64,000 nucleotides of DNA, from the NCBI RefSeq assembly GCF_019392245.1, contig NZ_JAHXRL010000008.1, positions 1-64,000 of the forward strand. Reading direction: 5' to 3'. A program made the position numbers and the translations under genes. The stretch is from Sulfitobacter sp. CW3. GTDB taxonomy: Bacteria; Pseudomonadota; Alphaproteobacteria; Rhodobacterales; Rhodobacteraceae. Shown here in pieces: positions 37,696-46,201 of the stretch. Position 1 is the first letter of the stretch. Each line of letters begins with the position of its first letter. The notes under the pieces are model-generated. The model did no database searches, was not told the origin of the DNA, and was given only the letters and a program-made list of their open reading frames with translations.

Positions 37696-38802
37696 ACCAA
37701 TTTGCGAATGCGTTCCGTTGTTGCTTTGAACGCGTTGCGGTTGGTTGGCTGTCTGGGTCGCGCTTATCGTCGTGTTTTTAATCATGACATGATCCGACGA
37801 TGTCGGCTCATTCACTTCCAGCAGGTTTACGACGCTTGTGCTCGAGTAGCTGTGGTCGGTCACGCGATTGTTTATTTCCGCCAACGAATGGTCATCGCCC
37901 GAGTTTTCAACGATTTGGGTGCCGTCGGAAACCTGCGAAAGCCCGTCAACTCTGGTCGCGCTTACAAAGTTTGCAATGTTCAAACCAGTTTGCGTTAGGC
38001 GAATTGGTACGTTTCCTTGGGGATAGGTCACAATATTCCTGACGGTCTGGGTGCCGCTAAACACTCTCGTCACATTCTTGACCTCATCTGCGACGAGAAC
38101 GTTGCCGATGTTGGCCCCTGACTGAACGATATCAAAAGCGTTCCCCAAGGGATTGATAACAGCCACTCTGTTTTCAATCAGTTGCGACGTGTCGCGGGGG
38201 AAGTATTGTCCGCCAGATCCGATCGATATCTCGGCGGTTGCAACGTTTGCTGTGTTCCTACCGATTTGGCTCACACTCCCAAGTGCCGCCCCTGCGCTGC
38301 GCAGATTATTAAACACGCCTTGGGCGGCTCCAGGGCCAAAAGATTGAGTGACGTTGTCAATGCGATTGGCAATCACGATGTTTGAAAGGTTTTCGCCAGT
38401 CTGAACCGAAACGAGGGGAACATCAAAATTATAATTCTCAGCGGTATTGGTCGCAATCTGGTTACCCTGCATGGATTGACGAATGCTATCCACGTTGGTT
38501 CCCGTCGCCAAAAGAATGTTTGCTGCGTTCAAAATAGATTGGCTGAGTTCTTGGGACGTCAACGAAACTGGAGCCAGCTCGTAAACAGCATCTCGCCCGA
38601 AAGCCTGATTTGGAGTAGCTTCTGTCGGGCTCCCATTCAGTATAGATGACCGCCGGTTGTTGAGGTAATTCAACGAGGTTTGGTCACCAGCCATGCTTTG
38701 GTTCGTAATAAGTTTTGGGTCGAACCCTGTCTGCGCATTAGCGGATGTGGAAATACTGAAAAAGGCCAAGACGGATAAGCATTTGCGTATGGAGCGTACC
38801 AT
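37672..38802 (-). CDS. Secreted amyloid-like repeat protein (HfaD/curlin-like), type 1
   Basis: A 376-residue exported protein with signal peptide MVRSIRKCLSVLAFFSISTSANA. The body has irregular repeats built on Q-[STI]-G-x-N-x-[AGS]-N followed by hydrophobic/A-[ED]-x-[IV]: VQTGENLSNIVIANRIDNVT, SQIGRNTANVATAEIS, VQSGANIGNVLVADEVKNVT and LTQTGLNIANFVSATRVDGL. Three of these continue into a Q/R-x-[FS]-x-G-x-Q segment. The Q-x-G-x-N pattern is close to curlin, but spacing is longer (about 45-60 residues). Likely a client of the CsgG-like pore, either anchor (HfaD-like) or fibre subunit. Tail rich in N, S and T. Confidence 0.65.
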   Translation of the reverse strand: MVRSIRKCLSVLAFFSISTSANAQTGFDPKLITNQSMAGDQTSLNYLNNRRSSILNGSPTEATPNQAFGRDAVYELAPVSLTSQELSQSILNAANILLATGTNVDSIRQSMQGNQIATNTAENYNFDVPLVSVQTGENLSNIVIANRIDNVTQSFGPGAAQGVFNNLRSAGAALGSVSQIGRNTANVATAEISIGSGGQYFPRDTSQLIENRVAVINPLGNAFDIVQSGANIGNVLVADEVKNVTRVFSGTQTVRNIVTYPQGNVPIRLTQTGLNIANFVSATRVDGLSQVSDGTQIVENSGDDHSLAEINNRVTDHSYSSTSVVNLLEVNEPTSSDHVMIKNTTISATQTANQPQRVQSNNGTHSQIGNSTSIIR

Positions 38803-38882
38803 ATTCTTATCACCTGACTGGCCGAATTAATTTAGTTCGGAGCGGCAAGATCCTCGCCGCCCCGTGTGCAAAATTGCTTCGC

Positions 38883-40154
38883 TTACAGCCCGCTGACCGA
38901 GTTGATGACGTTTGTTGCAGCTTGCGTAACTGCGCTCAGATCATCAGCACCGATCATACCGTTCTGCGCCATTTGGAAGCCCGAGAAGTTCTGAGACACT
39001 TCCGTCATGCCTGACAGATCAGGCAAAGCACCCGCCGAAAGAATGTTACCGACGTTGGTAGCGCTTTGATCAAAGTTGGTGATGTCTGCGCCCCAGCCCA
39101 CGCCGACACCCTGTGCGTTGTTCATCGCTTGCTGATCAACATGTTTCGCAGATTGGGAAATGGTCCAGCCAACATCAGTGACAGTCGCCAAGTTGATGGC
39201 GTTCAGAGCTGACTGGTCGATGTAGTCATTACTGCTGGTCGCGACCGGTCCGGTTACGCCTCCGGTGCTGAATTTCACCAAGTTGCTAGCAAGTTGACCA
39301 CTTCCATAGCCCTTGTAAACTTGCGTAATGGAAGCCCCGTACTCTGAACCACCATGTGTGCTGTTTCCACCAACATCCAAACTGTTTGCGATGTTAACCG
39401 CACTTTGCATCAAGTTTTCGATCGAAGCCCCGATTTCGGTATCAAATGCACTGTTGGTGGCAGACTGCGGGCTGTACTCAACGATTTGGAAAGAATCACC
39501 TTTCAGATCATCCTCAACCTCGGCGAGGTTCATTACGTTGACAGCGTCCTGAGCAATATTTTCTACGCCAAGATCGATGTCAAACTTGTTGCTCGCCTTT
39601 TGAGAGCTGTCATCGACCGTCTGTAGAAGGTCTGGGCCCCAAGAATCGTCACGCAGGTCATCCATCGCTGCCATGTTCATCACGTTGGTAGCGTCTTGAT
39701 CGATGTCAATGCTCGTGCCATTGCGAATATCAATGTCGTTGACTGCTTTTTGACTTGCATCATCGATTTTCTGGGACAGTCGGTTAATATCGTAGCTTGG
39801 ACCCCCATCAGTGGTCAGGTCGATGCTGTTCAGAACGTTGGTTCCCGACTGGCTGACGTCGCTCAGCATAGCGTTATTGTAAAAAGTGCCCTGGGTTTCG
39901 AAGTCATTGACCGAAACCTGCTTCATCCAGTCTTCCGAAAGTTGCTCCACGTCATCGAGCGACCCAAAGTCGATTGAGATGATATTTGCCGCGTTGATCC
40001 CGGCTTGCGATACGCCTGAAGCATCGTCGCTGATATCAATTGAGTTTAGTGCTAATTGTAGAGCTTTTACCGTTTGCGATATATCGGTTTGCTCTGCCAT
40101 AGCAGGCATCGCGAGAATCGTGGCAATCGCTGTTGTTGTAAGGAACTTAGTCAT
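38883..40154 (-). CDS. Secreted amyloid-like repeat protein, type 2 (putative major subunit)
   Basis: A 423-residue protein with signal peptide MTKFLTTTAIATILAMPAMA. About nine units follow [VIF]-x-Q-[SDAQ]-[AG]-x-N-x-x-[NQ]: VSQAGINAANII, VSQSGTNVLNSI, IDQDATNVMNMA, IAQDAVNVMNLA, LMQSAVNIANSL, IDQSALNAINLA, VDQQAMNNAQGV, FDQSATNVGNIL and VTQAATNVINSV. They alternate with a second class such as ASQKAVNDIDI and SSQKASNKFDI. Asp-rich, acidic, with no Cys after the signal. Regular Gln and Asn ladders are the hallmark of beta-solenoid amyloids (CsgA, FapC), but this repeat is different. ATG 40154 follows GGAGG. Second gene in the direction of the type-1 protein, 80 bp apart. Confidence 0.7.
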   Translation of the reverse strand: MTKFLTTTAIATILAMPAMAEQTDISQTVKALQLALNSIDISDDASGVSQAGINAANIISIDFGSLDDVEQLSEDWMKQVSVNDFETQGTFYNNAMLSDVSQSGTNVLNSIDLTTDGGPSYDINRLSQKIDDASQKAVNDIDIRNGTSIDIDQDATNVMNMAAMDDLRDDSWGPDLLQTVDDSSQKASNKFDIDLGVENIAQDAVNVMNLAEVEDDLKGDSFQIVEYSPQSATNSAFDTEIGASIENLMQSAVNIANSLDVGGNSTHGGSEYGASITQVYKGYGSGQLASNLVKFSTGGVTGPVATSSNDYIDQSALNAINLATVTDVGWTISQSAKHVDQQAMNNAQGVGVGWGADITNFDQSATNVGNILSAGALPDLSGMTEVSQNFSGFQMAQNGMIGADDLSAVTQAATNVINSVSGL

Positions 40155-40682
40155 AATGGCCTCCAGTTGCATTGGACCCCGTTGCGGGACAATTTATTCG
40201 GATAGATTCCAAGCATGCCTGCAATCTACTATTCCGTTGGGAAAGCTTTTAAACCTATAGTTGAAAATAACTATATATGCCTTGGTGCCAGTAGAATCAG
40301 AAATGATGGCGTAAAGGACTTAGTGATTAGATTCGGATTTAAAAGCTTCATTTGGAATACTAAGAAGCATGGAGCAGCGATAAAAAATCATAAAGTCAGG
40401 AAAAACCCTACAAGATCGGTGACGCTTGAATTTTTGAATGATACTTATGTATCAGTGACTTATTCGATATTGCGCTTGAGATCCAAGTCGTGAATCCGTT
40501 AGGGCTTGTAGATTTCGTTAACCTTCCTCATAATGAGGCACATTGTTGACACATTCTTATAAGGTGCGGCAAACGCCCCATTTTAATTGGTTAGTTCTTA
40601 CATTTTGGAAGAGCAGCACACACATTTGATAGAACCACCCTACAGGCATTGAAGATCTCGATAGTTTATGAGGTAGCGAAAG
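40155..40682. promoter_or_regulatory. AT-rich divergent promoter region between repeat-protein gene and CsgD-like regulator
   Basis: About 530 bp, clearly AT-richer than the chromosome around it, with no convincing gene (a 92-residue frame at 40215-40493 lacks motifs). It must contain the promoters for the amyloid-like genes on the minus strand and for the LuxR regulator on the plus strand. Long regulated intergenic regions of this kind are typical for csgD/csgBA. Confidence 0.45.
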
Positions 40683-41291
40683 ATGTCTAATTTTTATAAC
40701 GAACTTCCAAAGATCACATTCCAGAAATTTCGGCTGGGTGTATTTTTATTTACCGAAAACGAATTTATTAGAACGCGCGTAAGAAAAGCTGTTTCCATTT
40801 TGGATAACAGAGTAAATACAACGCCCTGCAACAAGCGAGCCTTCCCACAACCTAAAGTGGAAAAAAAACTATATATTGTGGACCCCAGTATTATTAGGGA
40901 AAAAGAACATGATATTGAATGCCTTTTGAATAGTGATAAATTTTCTGTTCTTTTGTATGGCGGACCTGCGGGTGATCTGGTTCACGCGCAATCCGTCCGA
41001 TATGTTGCCTCCAATGAGGTCGACTCGAAAGAACTTGCAAACATAATCGCTGATGTAGTGGGTATAAAACACCTTAATCGCGCGCCAAAGCTTAGCCAGC
41101 GAGAAAGGGAAATATTACAATATTACGGTCGGGGATATACCCTCAAGGCAATTGGATACGAGCTTGGCATCAGTCCAAAATCTGCTGAAACCTATAAATC
41201 TCGCGCCTGCCGTAAGCTTGGTTTGACCGGGCGGGCGGCCGTACTCAATTTCATTGATCCGAGGCTGCAGAAGACAAGTGTAATTCACTAG
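40683..41291 (+). CDS. LuxR-family regulator, CsgD/VpsT-like
   Basis: A 202-residue protein: an N-terminal degenerate receiver-like half (FRLGVFLFTENEFIRTRVRKAV; KFSVLLYGGPAGDLVHAQSV) and a C-terminal LuxR HTH at about 137-190 (LSQREREILQYYGRGYTLKAIG, then SPKSAETYKSRACRKLGLTGRAA). Domain order and length match CsgD (216 residues). It is divergent from the repeat-protein gene and so is the likely activator of the locus. AT-rich codon use, like its neighbours, suggests the island came in as a block. RBS AGGTAG weak. Confidence 0.75.
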   Translation: MSNFYNELPKITFQKFRLGVFLFTENEFIRTRVRKAVSILDNRVNTTPCNKRAFPQPKVEKKLYIVDPSIIREKEHDIECLLNSDKFSVLLYGGPAGDLVHAQSVRYVASNEVDSKELANIIADVVGIKHLNRAPKLSQREREILQYYGRGYTLKAIGYELGISPKSAETYKSRACRKLGLTGRAAVLNFIDPRLQKTSVIH

Positions 41292-41328
41292 CATATTATA
41301 TTCGTCTTTGTTTCACAGACCGGTTGCA

Positions 41329-41834
41329 TGGCGCGCTTTCTCACGTCCACGGCGGCTTAACGGGTTCTTAATCCCTGCACAGAACCCACTGGGATGGATG
41401 TTGAGGCAGTGGCACACCCTGCGCACCGAAAAGATAGGGCGGTGCTCAGCGACAAACGCGCACTTCACCTTGCATCCTTTGCGAAGTGAGCGGATTTTTT
41501 TTTAGGATATCGCGTTCCTCGGTCTTCCGCGACAGCTCACGCTTGAGCCTGCGGTTCTCAACCTCGTGGTCCACAGATGATGCTTGTAACGCCGCCTTGG
41601 CGTAAAGCTCCATCCATTTGTAAAGCGATTAGGTGGTGAAGCCCAATCGCTCCAAAGCCTCACGAACTGGATATCCGCGTACCATGATCCCCCTTTCATC
41701 GATATTGCTTATCGACTGCCGGGCAGCGGATGCACAGCATCACGCTTGAAATCTTCACTGAAATTTAACTTCCCCATAACGTCCTCCTTGCCTCAAAATT
41801 ATGAAAGAAAGCGTCTACGATACTAGGGGCTTGG
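41329..41834 (-). mobile_element. Degenerate IS3-family remnant (orfA and start of orfB)
   Basis: Read on the minus strand: MGKLNFSEDFKRDAVH from ATG 41777, then RGYPVREALERLGF, stops and frame changes, LKRELSRKTEERDIL, a T/A run at 41491-41500, and an orfB start reading KCAFVAEHRPIFSVRRVCHCLN. The same blocks occur in the better-preserved IS3 at 46.2-48.8 kb. The end near 41824-41834 keeps TAGGGGCT, part of the inverted repeat. The rest of orfB is gone; it marks the right border of the amyloid island. Confidence 0.75.
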
Positions 41835-41843
41835 CGCAAAAAA

Positions 41844-41875
41844 GAACACCCGCAGCGTTTCAGCTGCGGGTGTTC
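41844..41875 (-). terminator. Strong rho-independent terminator, minus strand, without an obvious gene
   Basis: A 13-bp perfect stem GAACACCCGCAGC / GCTGCGGGTGTTC with 6-nt loop, followed on the minus strand by TTTTTT. No recognised minus-strand gene precedes it; the frame 41951-42151 is unconvincing. See findings for the small-RNA idea. Confidence 0.7.
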
Positions 41876-41883
41876 GGTAAATC

Positions 41884-41905
41884 TGGTTGCGGGAGGGCGC
41901 AACCA
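41884..41905. repeat. Palindromic hairpin TGGTTGCG-GGAGGG-CGCAACCA
   Basis: A perfect 8-bp stem with 6-nt loop right next to the terminator. It looks like a short REP-type palindrome. Confidence 0.5.
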
Positions 41906-42167
41906 TCGTTGCCGAACTAAGCTTACGTGCAGGCTTGTCTAACTGTAAAATCAGCAGAGCGCGCTGGGAGCGGTCATCTGCCCTGTTATCCGTGAAGGTC
42001 CGCAGTGGCCGTCCTTTATGGTGATGTAACCATGTGGCATGGCGGATGCTGCATTGCCTCCGATGGCCGCGAAGAGCCCATTTTTCCGGATGCTGAATTG
42101 TGGATAAATGGCCGCTATCGCGTTATTGTCTAACGCGCAGCCAATAGCCAAAAGAAAGCCTCACTTT

Positions 42168-42902
42168 ATGCCAGCAACATTATTGCCTGAATTGGGGCCG
42201 TGGCTGGTCTGCGCCATAACGGTGTTGGTTGGCACCCTAGTTCAGCGATTATCAGGCGCGGGTTATGGCATGTTTGCTGCACCCGTGATGGCGTTGGTTG
42301 CGCCCGAGTGGCTGCCAGGAACAGTTGTTCTGGTCGGCTTTGTCATCGGTGCTGGCTCCCTGTTGAACGCTCGCGATGCCGTGGAATGGCGAGACCTGCC
42401 GCCCGGATTTGCTGGTCGCATCCTTGGCGCAGGGATAGCCGCCTACATAGCGGCGGCGGTGGTTGGAACGGACGCATTGGCCATTATCGTTGGGTTTGTG
42501 GTTCTGTTTGCGGTGGCTCTGACCGTGCTTGGTCTGACATTTCCGATCTCTGGTGGCTCACTCTTCGTCGCAGGAGGTATCGGAGGCGTCATGGGAACCC
42601 TGACAGGGATCGGGGCACCACCGATGGCAATTCTATACTCGAATATCGAGCCGCGCAGAGCGGCAGCCACGCAGAACGCATTCTATGGCTTCGGGGCGTT
42701 TGTAGCGATTATCGCTCTTGCAATTGCTGGTGTTCTCACGCTTCCGCAAGTTGCTTTTGCGGTCTCTCTAGCGCCCTTAGTACCGTTTGCATTGTTGGCG
42801 TCCCGCCCTCTTGCAATTCGATTTGAACGTGGTGCAATTCGCCCTTGGGCGCTTGGGATGGCAACCATTTCGGCGCTGGTTTTGCTGAGCCGGAGCATTT
42901 GA
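42168..42902 (+). CDS. TauE/SafE-family membrane permease
   Basis: A 244-residue integral membrane protein with about eight helices. FVIGAGSLLNARDAVEWRDL, GGIGGVMGTLTGIGAPPMAI and TQNAFYGFGAFVAIIALA match the two-half TauE/SafE fold, whose members export sulfite or organosulfonates. ATG 42168 (MPATLLPELGPWL) is preferred to 42108. Alone in a gene-poor stretch; substrate unknown. Confidence 0.85.
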   Translation: MPATLLPELGPWLVCAITVLVGTLVQRLSGAGYGMFAAPVMALVAPEWLPGTVVLVGFVIGAGSLLNARDAVEWRDLPPGFAGRILGAGIAAYIAAAVVGTDALAIIVGFVVLFAVALTVLGLTFPISGGSLFVAGGIGGVMGTLTGIGAPPMAILYSNIEPRRAAATQNAFYGFGAFVAIIALAIAGVLTLPQVAFAVSLAPLVPFALLASRPLAIRFERGAIRPWALGMATISALVLLSRSI

Positions 42903-43155
42903 CTGCGCTGCAATTTCTTAACTTCATCGCACAGGCCTAGCTCGAAGCGGACATAGAAATATCAGATATCAATGCCCGCAAAGTCCGCACTGACCGACGA
43001 TTGGGCCGACAAAATGCTGCACGATGCACGAACGGCAGCAATGCGAAAGAATATCCTGAAGTCGATCTTCTCGTGCATCGCCACAAGTCGGCTCGGAGCC
43101 CTTACCGGCCAGAATAGGGTTTATCCTACACGCACGCGATCGCTTCATGCGTTTG

Positions 43156-43569
43156 TCAGCGTATGACGAAGACGGACACTTTCGCGTGCGACGCAAGATG
43201 GCCAGCGTTTGAGGCAAAAAAGTGCTCAGCAATCCCAGGAATATGGCTTGCCATAATGATGAGATCGATCCCGACTGTATCCGCAAACCGTTTCAATACG
43301 TCGTCAAGATCGATTGATGGATCATGACCGATTTCGGCGTGTGGTTCGAATATGACCCCAAATTCCTTAGAACGATCCGCGGCAAAGGCCGCAAGCTTTT
43401 CGGCATATTCTTCAGGAGCGCGCGCAACTTCATTCGGAGCTGTCTGGACGACGCCGACAATATGCGTTTTCGCCCCATACAGTTTCGCAATATCAGCCGC
43501 CACCGACAGGGCTTTGTCCAGTCGGTCTGTATGCCGAAGATCCACTGGGATCATGATGTTCGAATACAT
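43156..43569 (-). CDS. Universal stress protein, single domain
   Basis: A 137-residue UspA-fold protein: MYSNIMIPVDLRHTDRLDKA, HIVGVVQTAPNEV, FADTVGIDLIIMASHIPGI, and the C-terminal G-x9-[AS]-x-V strand (GHLASHAKVSVFVIR). An FNR/FixK-like box lies 54 bp upstream (43623-43636), which fits low-oxygen induction known for Usp genes. Confidence 0.88.
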   Translation of the reverse strand: MYSNIMIPVDLRHTDRLDKALSVAADIAKLYGAKTHIVGVVQTAPNEVARAPEEYAEKLAAFAADRSKEFGVIFEPHAEIGHDPSIDLDDVLKRFADTVGIDLIIMASHIPGIAEHFFASNAGHLASHAKVSVFVIR

Positions 43570-43622
43570 GTTTTCCTCCTTGCCATTGCCAGATAAGTTA
43601 ACTGACGTGGCATGCGCGCGCC

Positions 43623-43636
43623 TTGCGTTAGATCAA
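43623..43636. promoter_or_regulatory. FNR/FixK-like box upstream of usp
   Basis: TTGCGTTAGATCAA, in reverse TTGATCTAACGCAA: one perfect half-site TTGAT and one degenerate half (CGCAA), spacing four. Located 54 bp upstream of the usp start on the minus strand. Confidence 0.6.
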
Positions 43637-44475
43637 GTCCGGCTCCAAAACTTTTGCCTCACGCCGCTCAGATTTTTCCCCGGACAACATCACGCACGGA
43701 GCAATATCGAATGACGGGTCTGTTCGCACCGTGTGAATTCGCTGATTGCCGGATTTCACTCCTGCAGCGAATGGCCGGTTCGACGGGCCGCGTCGAAGCA
43801 TAGCGCCGTATCGCTGAAGGGCAGCTGTGGGCCGTCCAAGATTGCAGCATAAGGAACCCGCTGGACGATTTTCTGCGACTGATCTAACGGCCGCTCAGAG
43901 CCCTCATTACCAAATGCCGTACCGCAACATTTCGCATGAGCATAAAATCAAGCTGTTACTGTCGGCCCATTCCGACCTTTCACCGACCGGTCAAGATGCT
44001 GCGGTCGCGCCCGCATTACGGTCATTCGCTGCGGCCGCGAAATCACCAAAGTCGCGAACTGACAGTCTGCGGACAAAGAGGGCCTTCGCTGCGTTCACAC
44101 CAAGGGCTGATTTTGTGGAAACGGTCAGTCAACGGTCGTTCTTGGTAGCGCAGGTCAGAACATATGGTTCCAAATATCTGATGTGAAAAGTAGTCCTTGC
44201 ACTCAATCACAAACCATCTGAACATGCGATGCGGCAGGCCGCAGTATTACTTGCAGAAAAATAAAACGCCGCGGTGCCTTGACAACGAGTCGCTCCATAA
44301 GCGCTTCCATCATTCTGATGGCTATAATCCATGTCTATCTTCTGGGAACCTACACTTTACTTTTCAGCGATTGAAGCAAAGGATGATGCAGATTTCAGAG
44401 ATGCAATTTGGGATGCAGGCTATCGTGATCGTCACTTACTGATGCCTAATACTGACCGAACCAGAGGCCGAAGAT
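43637..44475. other. About 840-bp gene-poor stretch
   Basis: Only shadow-like frames; no motif, no good ribosome binding site, no RNA gene recognised. It has the look of decayed sequence between the usp gene and exoD. A frame at 43827-44186 is open but compositionally unlike a protein. Confidence 0.45.
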
Positions 44476-45084
44476 TTGGAAAATGATCCACCATCGGACG
44501 CGCACGAAACTGGTTTTGCGGCGCTTATCCAGGTGTTGGATGAAAACGGCCAATTGAGCGGCTATGTGACGCTAGGCGAGGTGATCGACCTAGCCAGCAC
44601 ACGTATACATGGGATTGCAATCCTTTTGATGGCGCTACCAGAATGCGTTCCCTTGCCAATACCTAGCGCTGGGGCGATTTTGGGTATACCTCTCATTGCT
44701 GTTTCCGCACATTTGGCGATTTTTGGCGAGCGGGGCGACTTACCTGCGCGTGCCCGCGAACTCAAAATTCCGCACCGCGTGATCGCAATGATCTCGCGCC
44801 ATTTGATCCGGCCGCTTCGCTATGTTGAACGTATGAGTCGCGACCGACCGTCAGTGCTGGGGCGGAGTGAAAGGTTGGTCGGCGTCTTTTGCCTGCTGAT
44901 GTCGCTTCTTTTACTGCTGCCGATCCCTTTGGTGAATGGTCCGCCCGCTGTTGCCCTAGCGTGTCTTTCGTGGGGGCTCATACAGCGCGACGGGCGTTTT
45001 ATCGGTTTGGGCATCTTTCTGTCGGCAGCCGTCGTATTCCTCATTTTAACCATAGCGGATCTGGCCGTATCGTTCGTCACGTAA
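44476..45084 (+). CDS. ExoD family membrane protein
   Basis: About 200 residues with GYVTLGEVIDLASTRIHGIA, LMALPECVPLPIPSAGAILG, IPLIAVSAHLAIFGE and helices LLMSLLLLLPIPLVNGPP and FLSAAVVFLILTIADLAV, matching ExoD (linked to exopolysaccharide synthesis in rhizobia). The start is unclear: TTG 44476 or CTG 44452 after a stop at 44440, with no good ribosome binding site, so a few 5' residues may have been lost. Confidence 0.8.
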   Translation: MENDPPSDAHETGFAALIQVLDENGQLSGYVTLGEVIDLASTRIHGIAILLMALPECVPLPIPSAGAILGIPLIAVSAHLAIFGERGDLPARARELKIPHRVIAMISRHLIRPLRYVERMSRDRPSVLGRSERLVGVFCLLMSLLLLLPIPLVNGPPAVALACLSWGLIQRDGRFIGLGIFLSAAVVFLILTIADLAVSFVT

Positions 45085-45086
45085 CC

Positions 45087-46182
45087 TCAAGAGCCAGCGC
45101 TGGAGGAGTTTTCCGACGCTGAAAGCCTGTTCTTAGTAAGCCCCCCCGTATTTGACTGATTTTGAAATGTCGGGACAGTTGCTCTTCGAAACGTTTCAAC
45201 ACCTAAACAAGCCAAGTTGTCTGCTTGGGTATCATCATCTTTCTTACCCGAAGTACGAGGTCCGAAAGCAGCAATCGCTTGGCTTATGCCGCGGCGCACG
45301 CGAGGCGTTTCATTCAGAAGCCCTGTCTTTTGATTTTCGACGCGCAGGCGATTACGCTGGGTCATCAGCGCCTCGCCGACATAGCTATCGACACGCTCGC
45401 GCAATGTTGCAACGTTCCAGTCAGACTCTGTAAGGGCGACGGGAATTGGATGTACGCTGGGTTGACTGATTTCACCCGCAACTGCTGCCACGACTTCAGT
45501 GACTTGAACCATTGCCTCATCGGTCAGGAAGTTTTCGGGCAAAGGCCAGTCGCGGAGGATTTCATCGATACAGGTGATGACGAAAATCATCGGTGGCATA
45601 CGCCGCTTGGTTGATCTTCGAAAAACTGATAGAACTGCGCAATACTGGCCCGATCAACCTCTCGTGCAGGCCGGTTCGCGCGGATTGTCCAGATCACAAG
45701 ATCCGCGCGCTGCAACTCTGCGAGGACCGTATCAGTGACCCTTGTGGAGCCGTCGAGCCCTTGCATATCCACAAGCACGCTCGCGACGCCATTGAAATCT
45801 GCAAGGTAAGTCTTTGGCCGGTCTGTTGTCGGGACGACATCGGTCTCCGCCACGTTGGAGGCGACAAGCGCAATAACACGGCTAGATTTTCCAGCGCTGA
45901 TTTCCGCCCAACAGCAATCCGGAGCAGACCATCCGCAGTTGCGCGGCGTGCGAGCTCCTCTTGTCCGGAGGCGAGCCCCAGTTAAAGAAGTTCTGCGTCT
46001 GAAAATTGAAGGTTTCTGGAATAGAGATCAACCGCCGCGGCCGCCACTTCGTCGAGTAACAAAGTCTGCAAAACTGCAGTCCCTTCGCCTGTGACAAAGG
46101 ACGAATGCCCTTCAGCAATTGCCCCCTCAATCTCCCGCAATACTGCAATAGGAAGGGATTTTATCAGCCGCAGAACCCGCAC
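45087..46182 (-). pseudogene. Broken dynamin-like/GTPase gene
   Basis: Parts of one protein in different frames on the minus strand: MRVLRLIKSLPIAVLREIEG (46182), a P-loop region LLLGGNQRWK (about 45893), then RVIALVASNVAETDVVPTTD with the G2 Thr, SVLVDMQGLDGSTRVTD (G3, DxxG), ADLVIWTIRANRPAR, and after another shift near 45590 IFVITCIDEILRDW (G4-like). At least three frame changes are needed to join them and the P-loop reads GGNQRWK instead of Gx4GK[ST]. The 5' end lies 2 bp from an IS3 end; the tail after 45300 is unlike any GTPase. Confidence 0.7.
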
Positions 46183-46201
46183 TATGAATAGCCCCTATTT
46201 T

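Noticed and set aside
43827..44186. 119-codon frame between usp and exoD
   Set aside because: No start signal and compositionally unlike a protein; probably decayed sequence.
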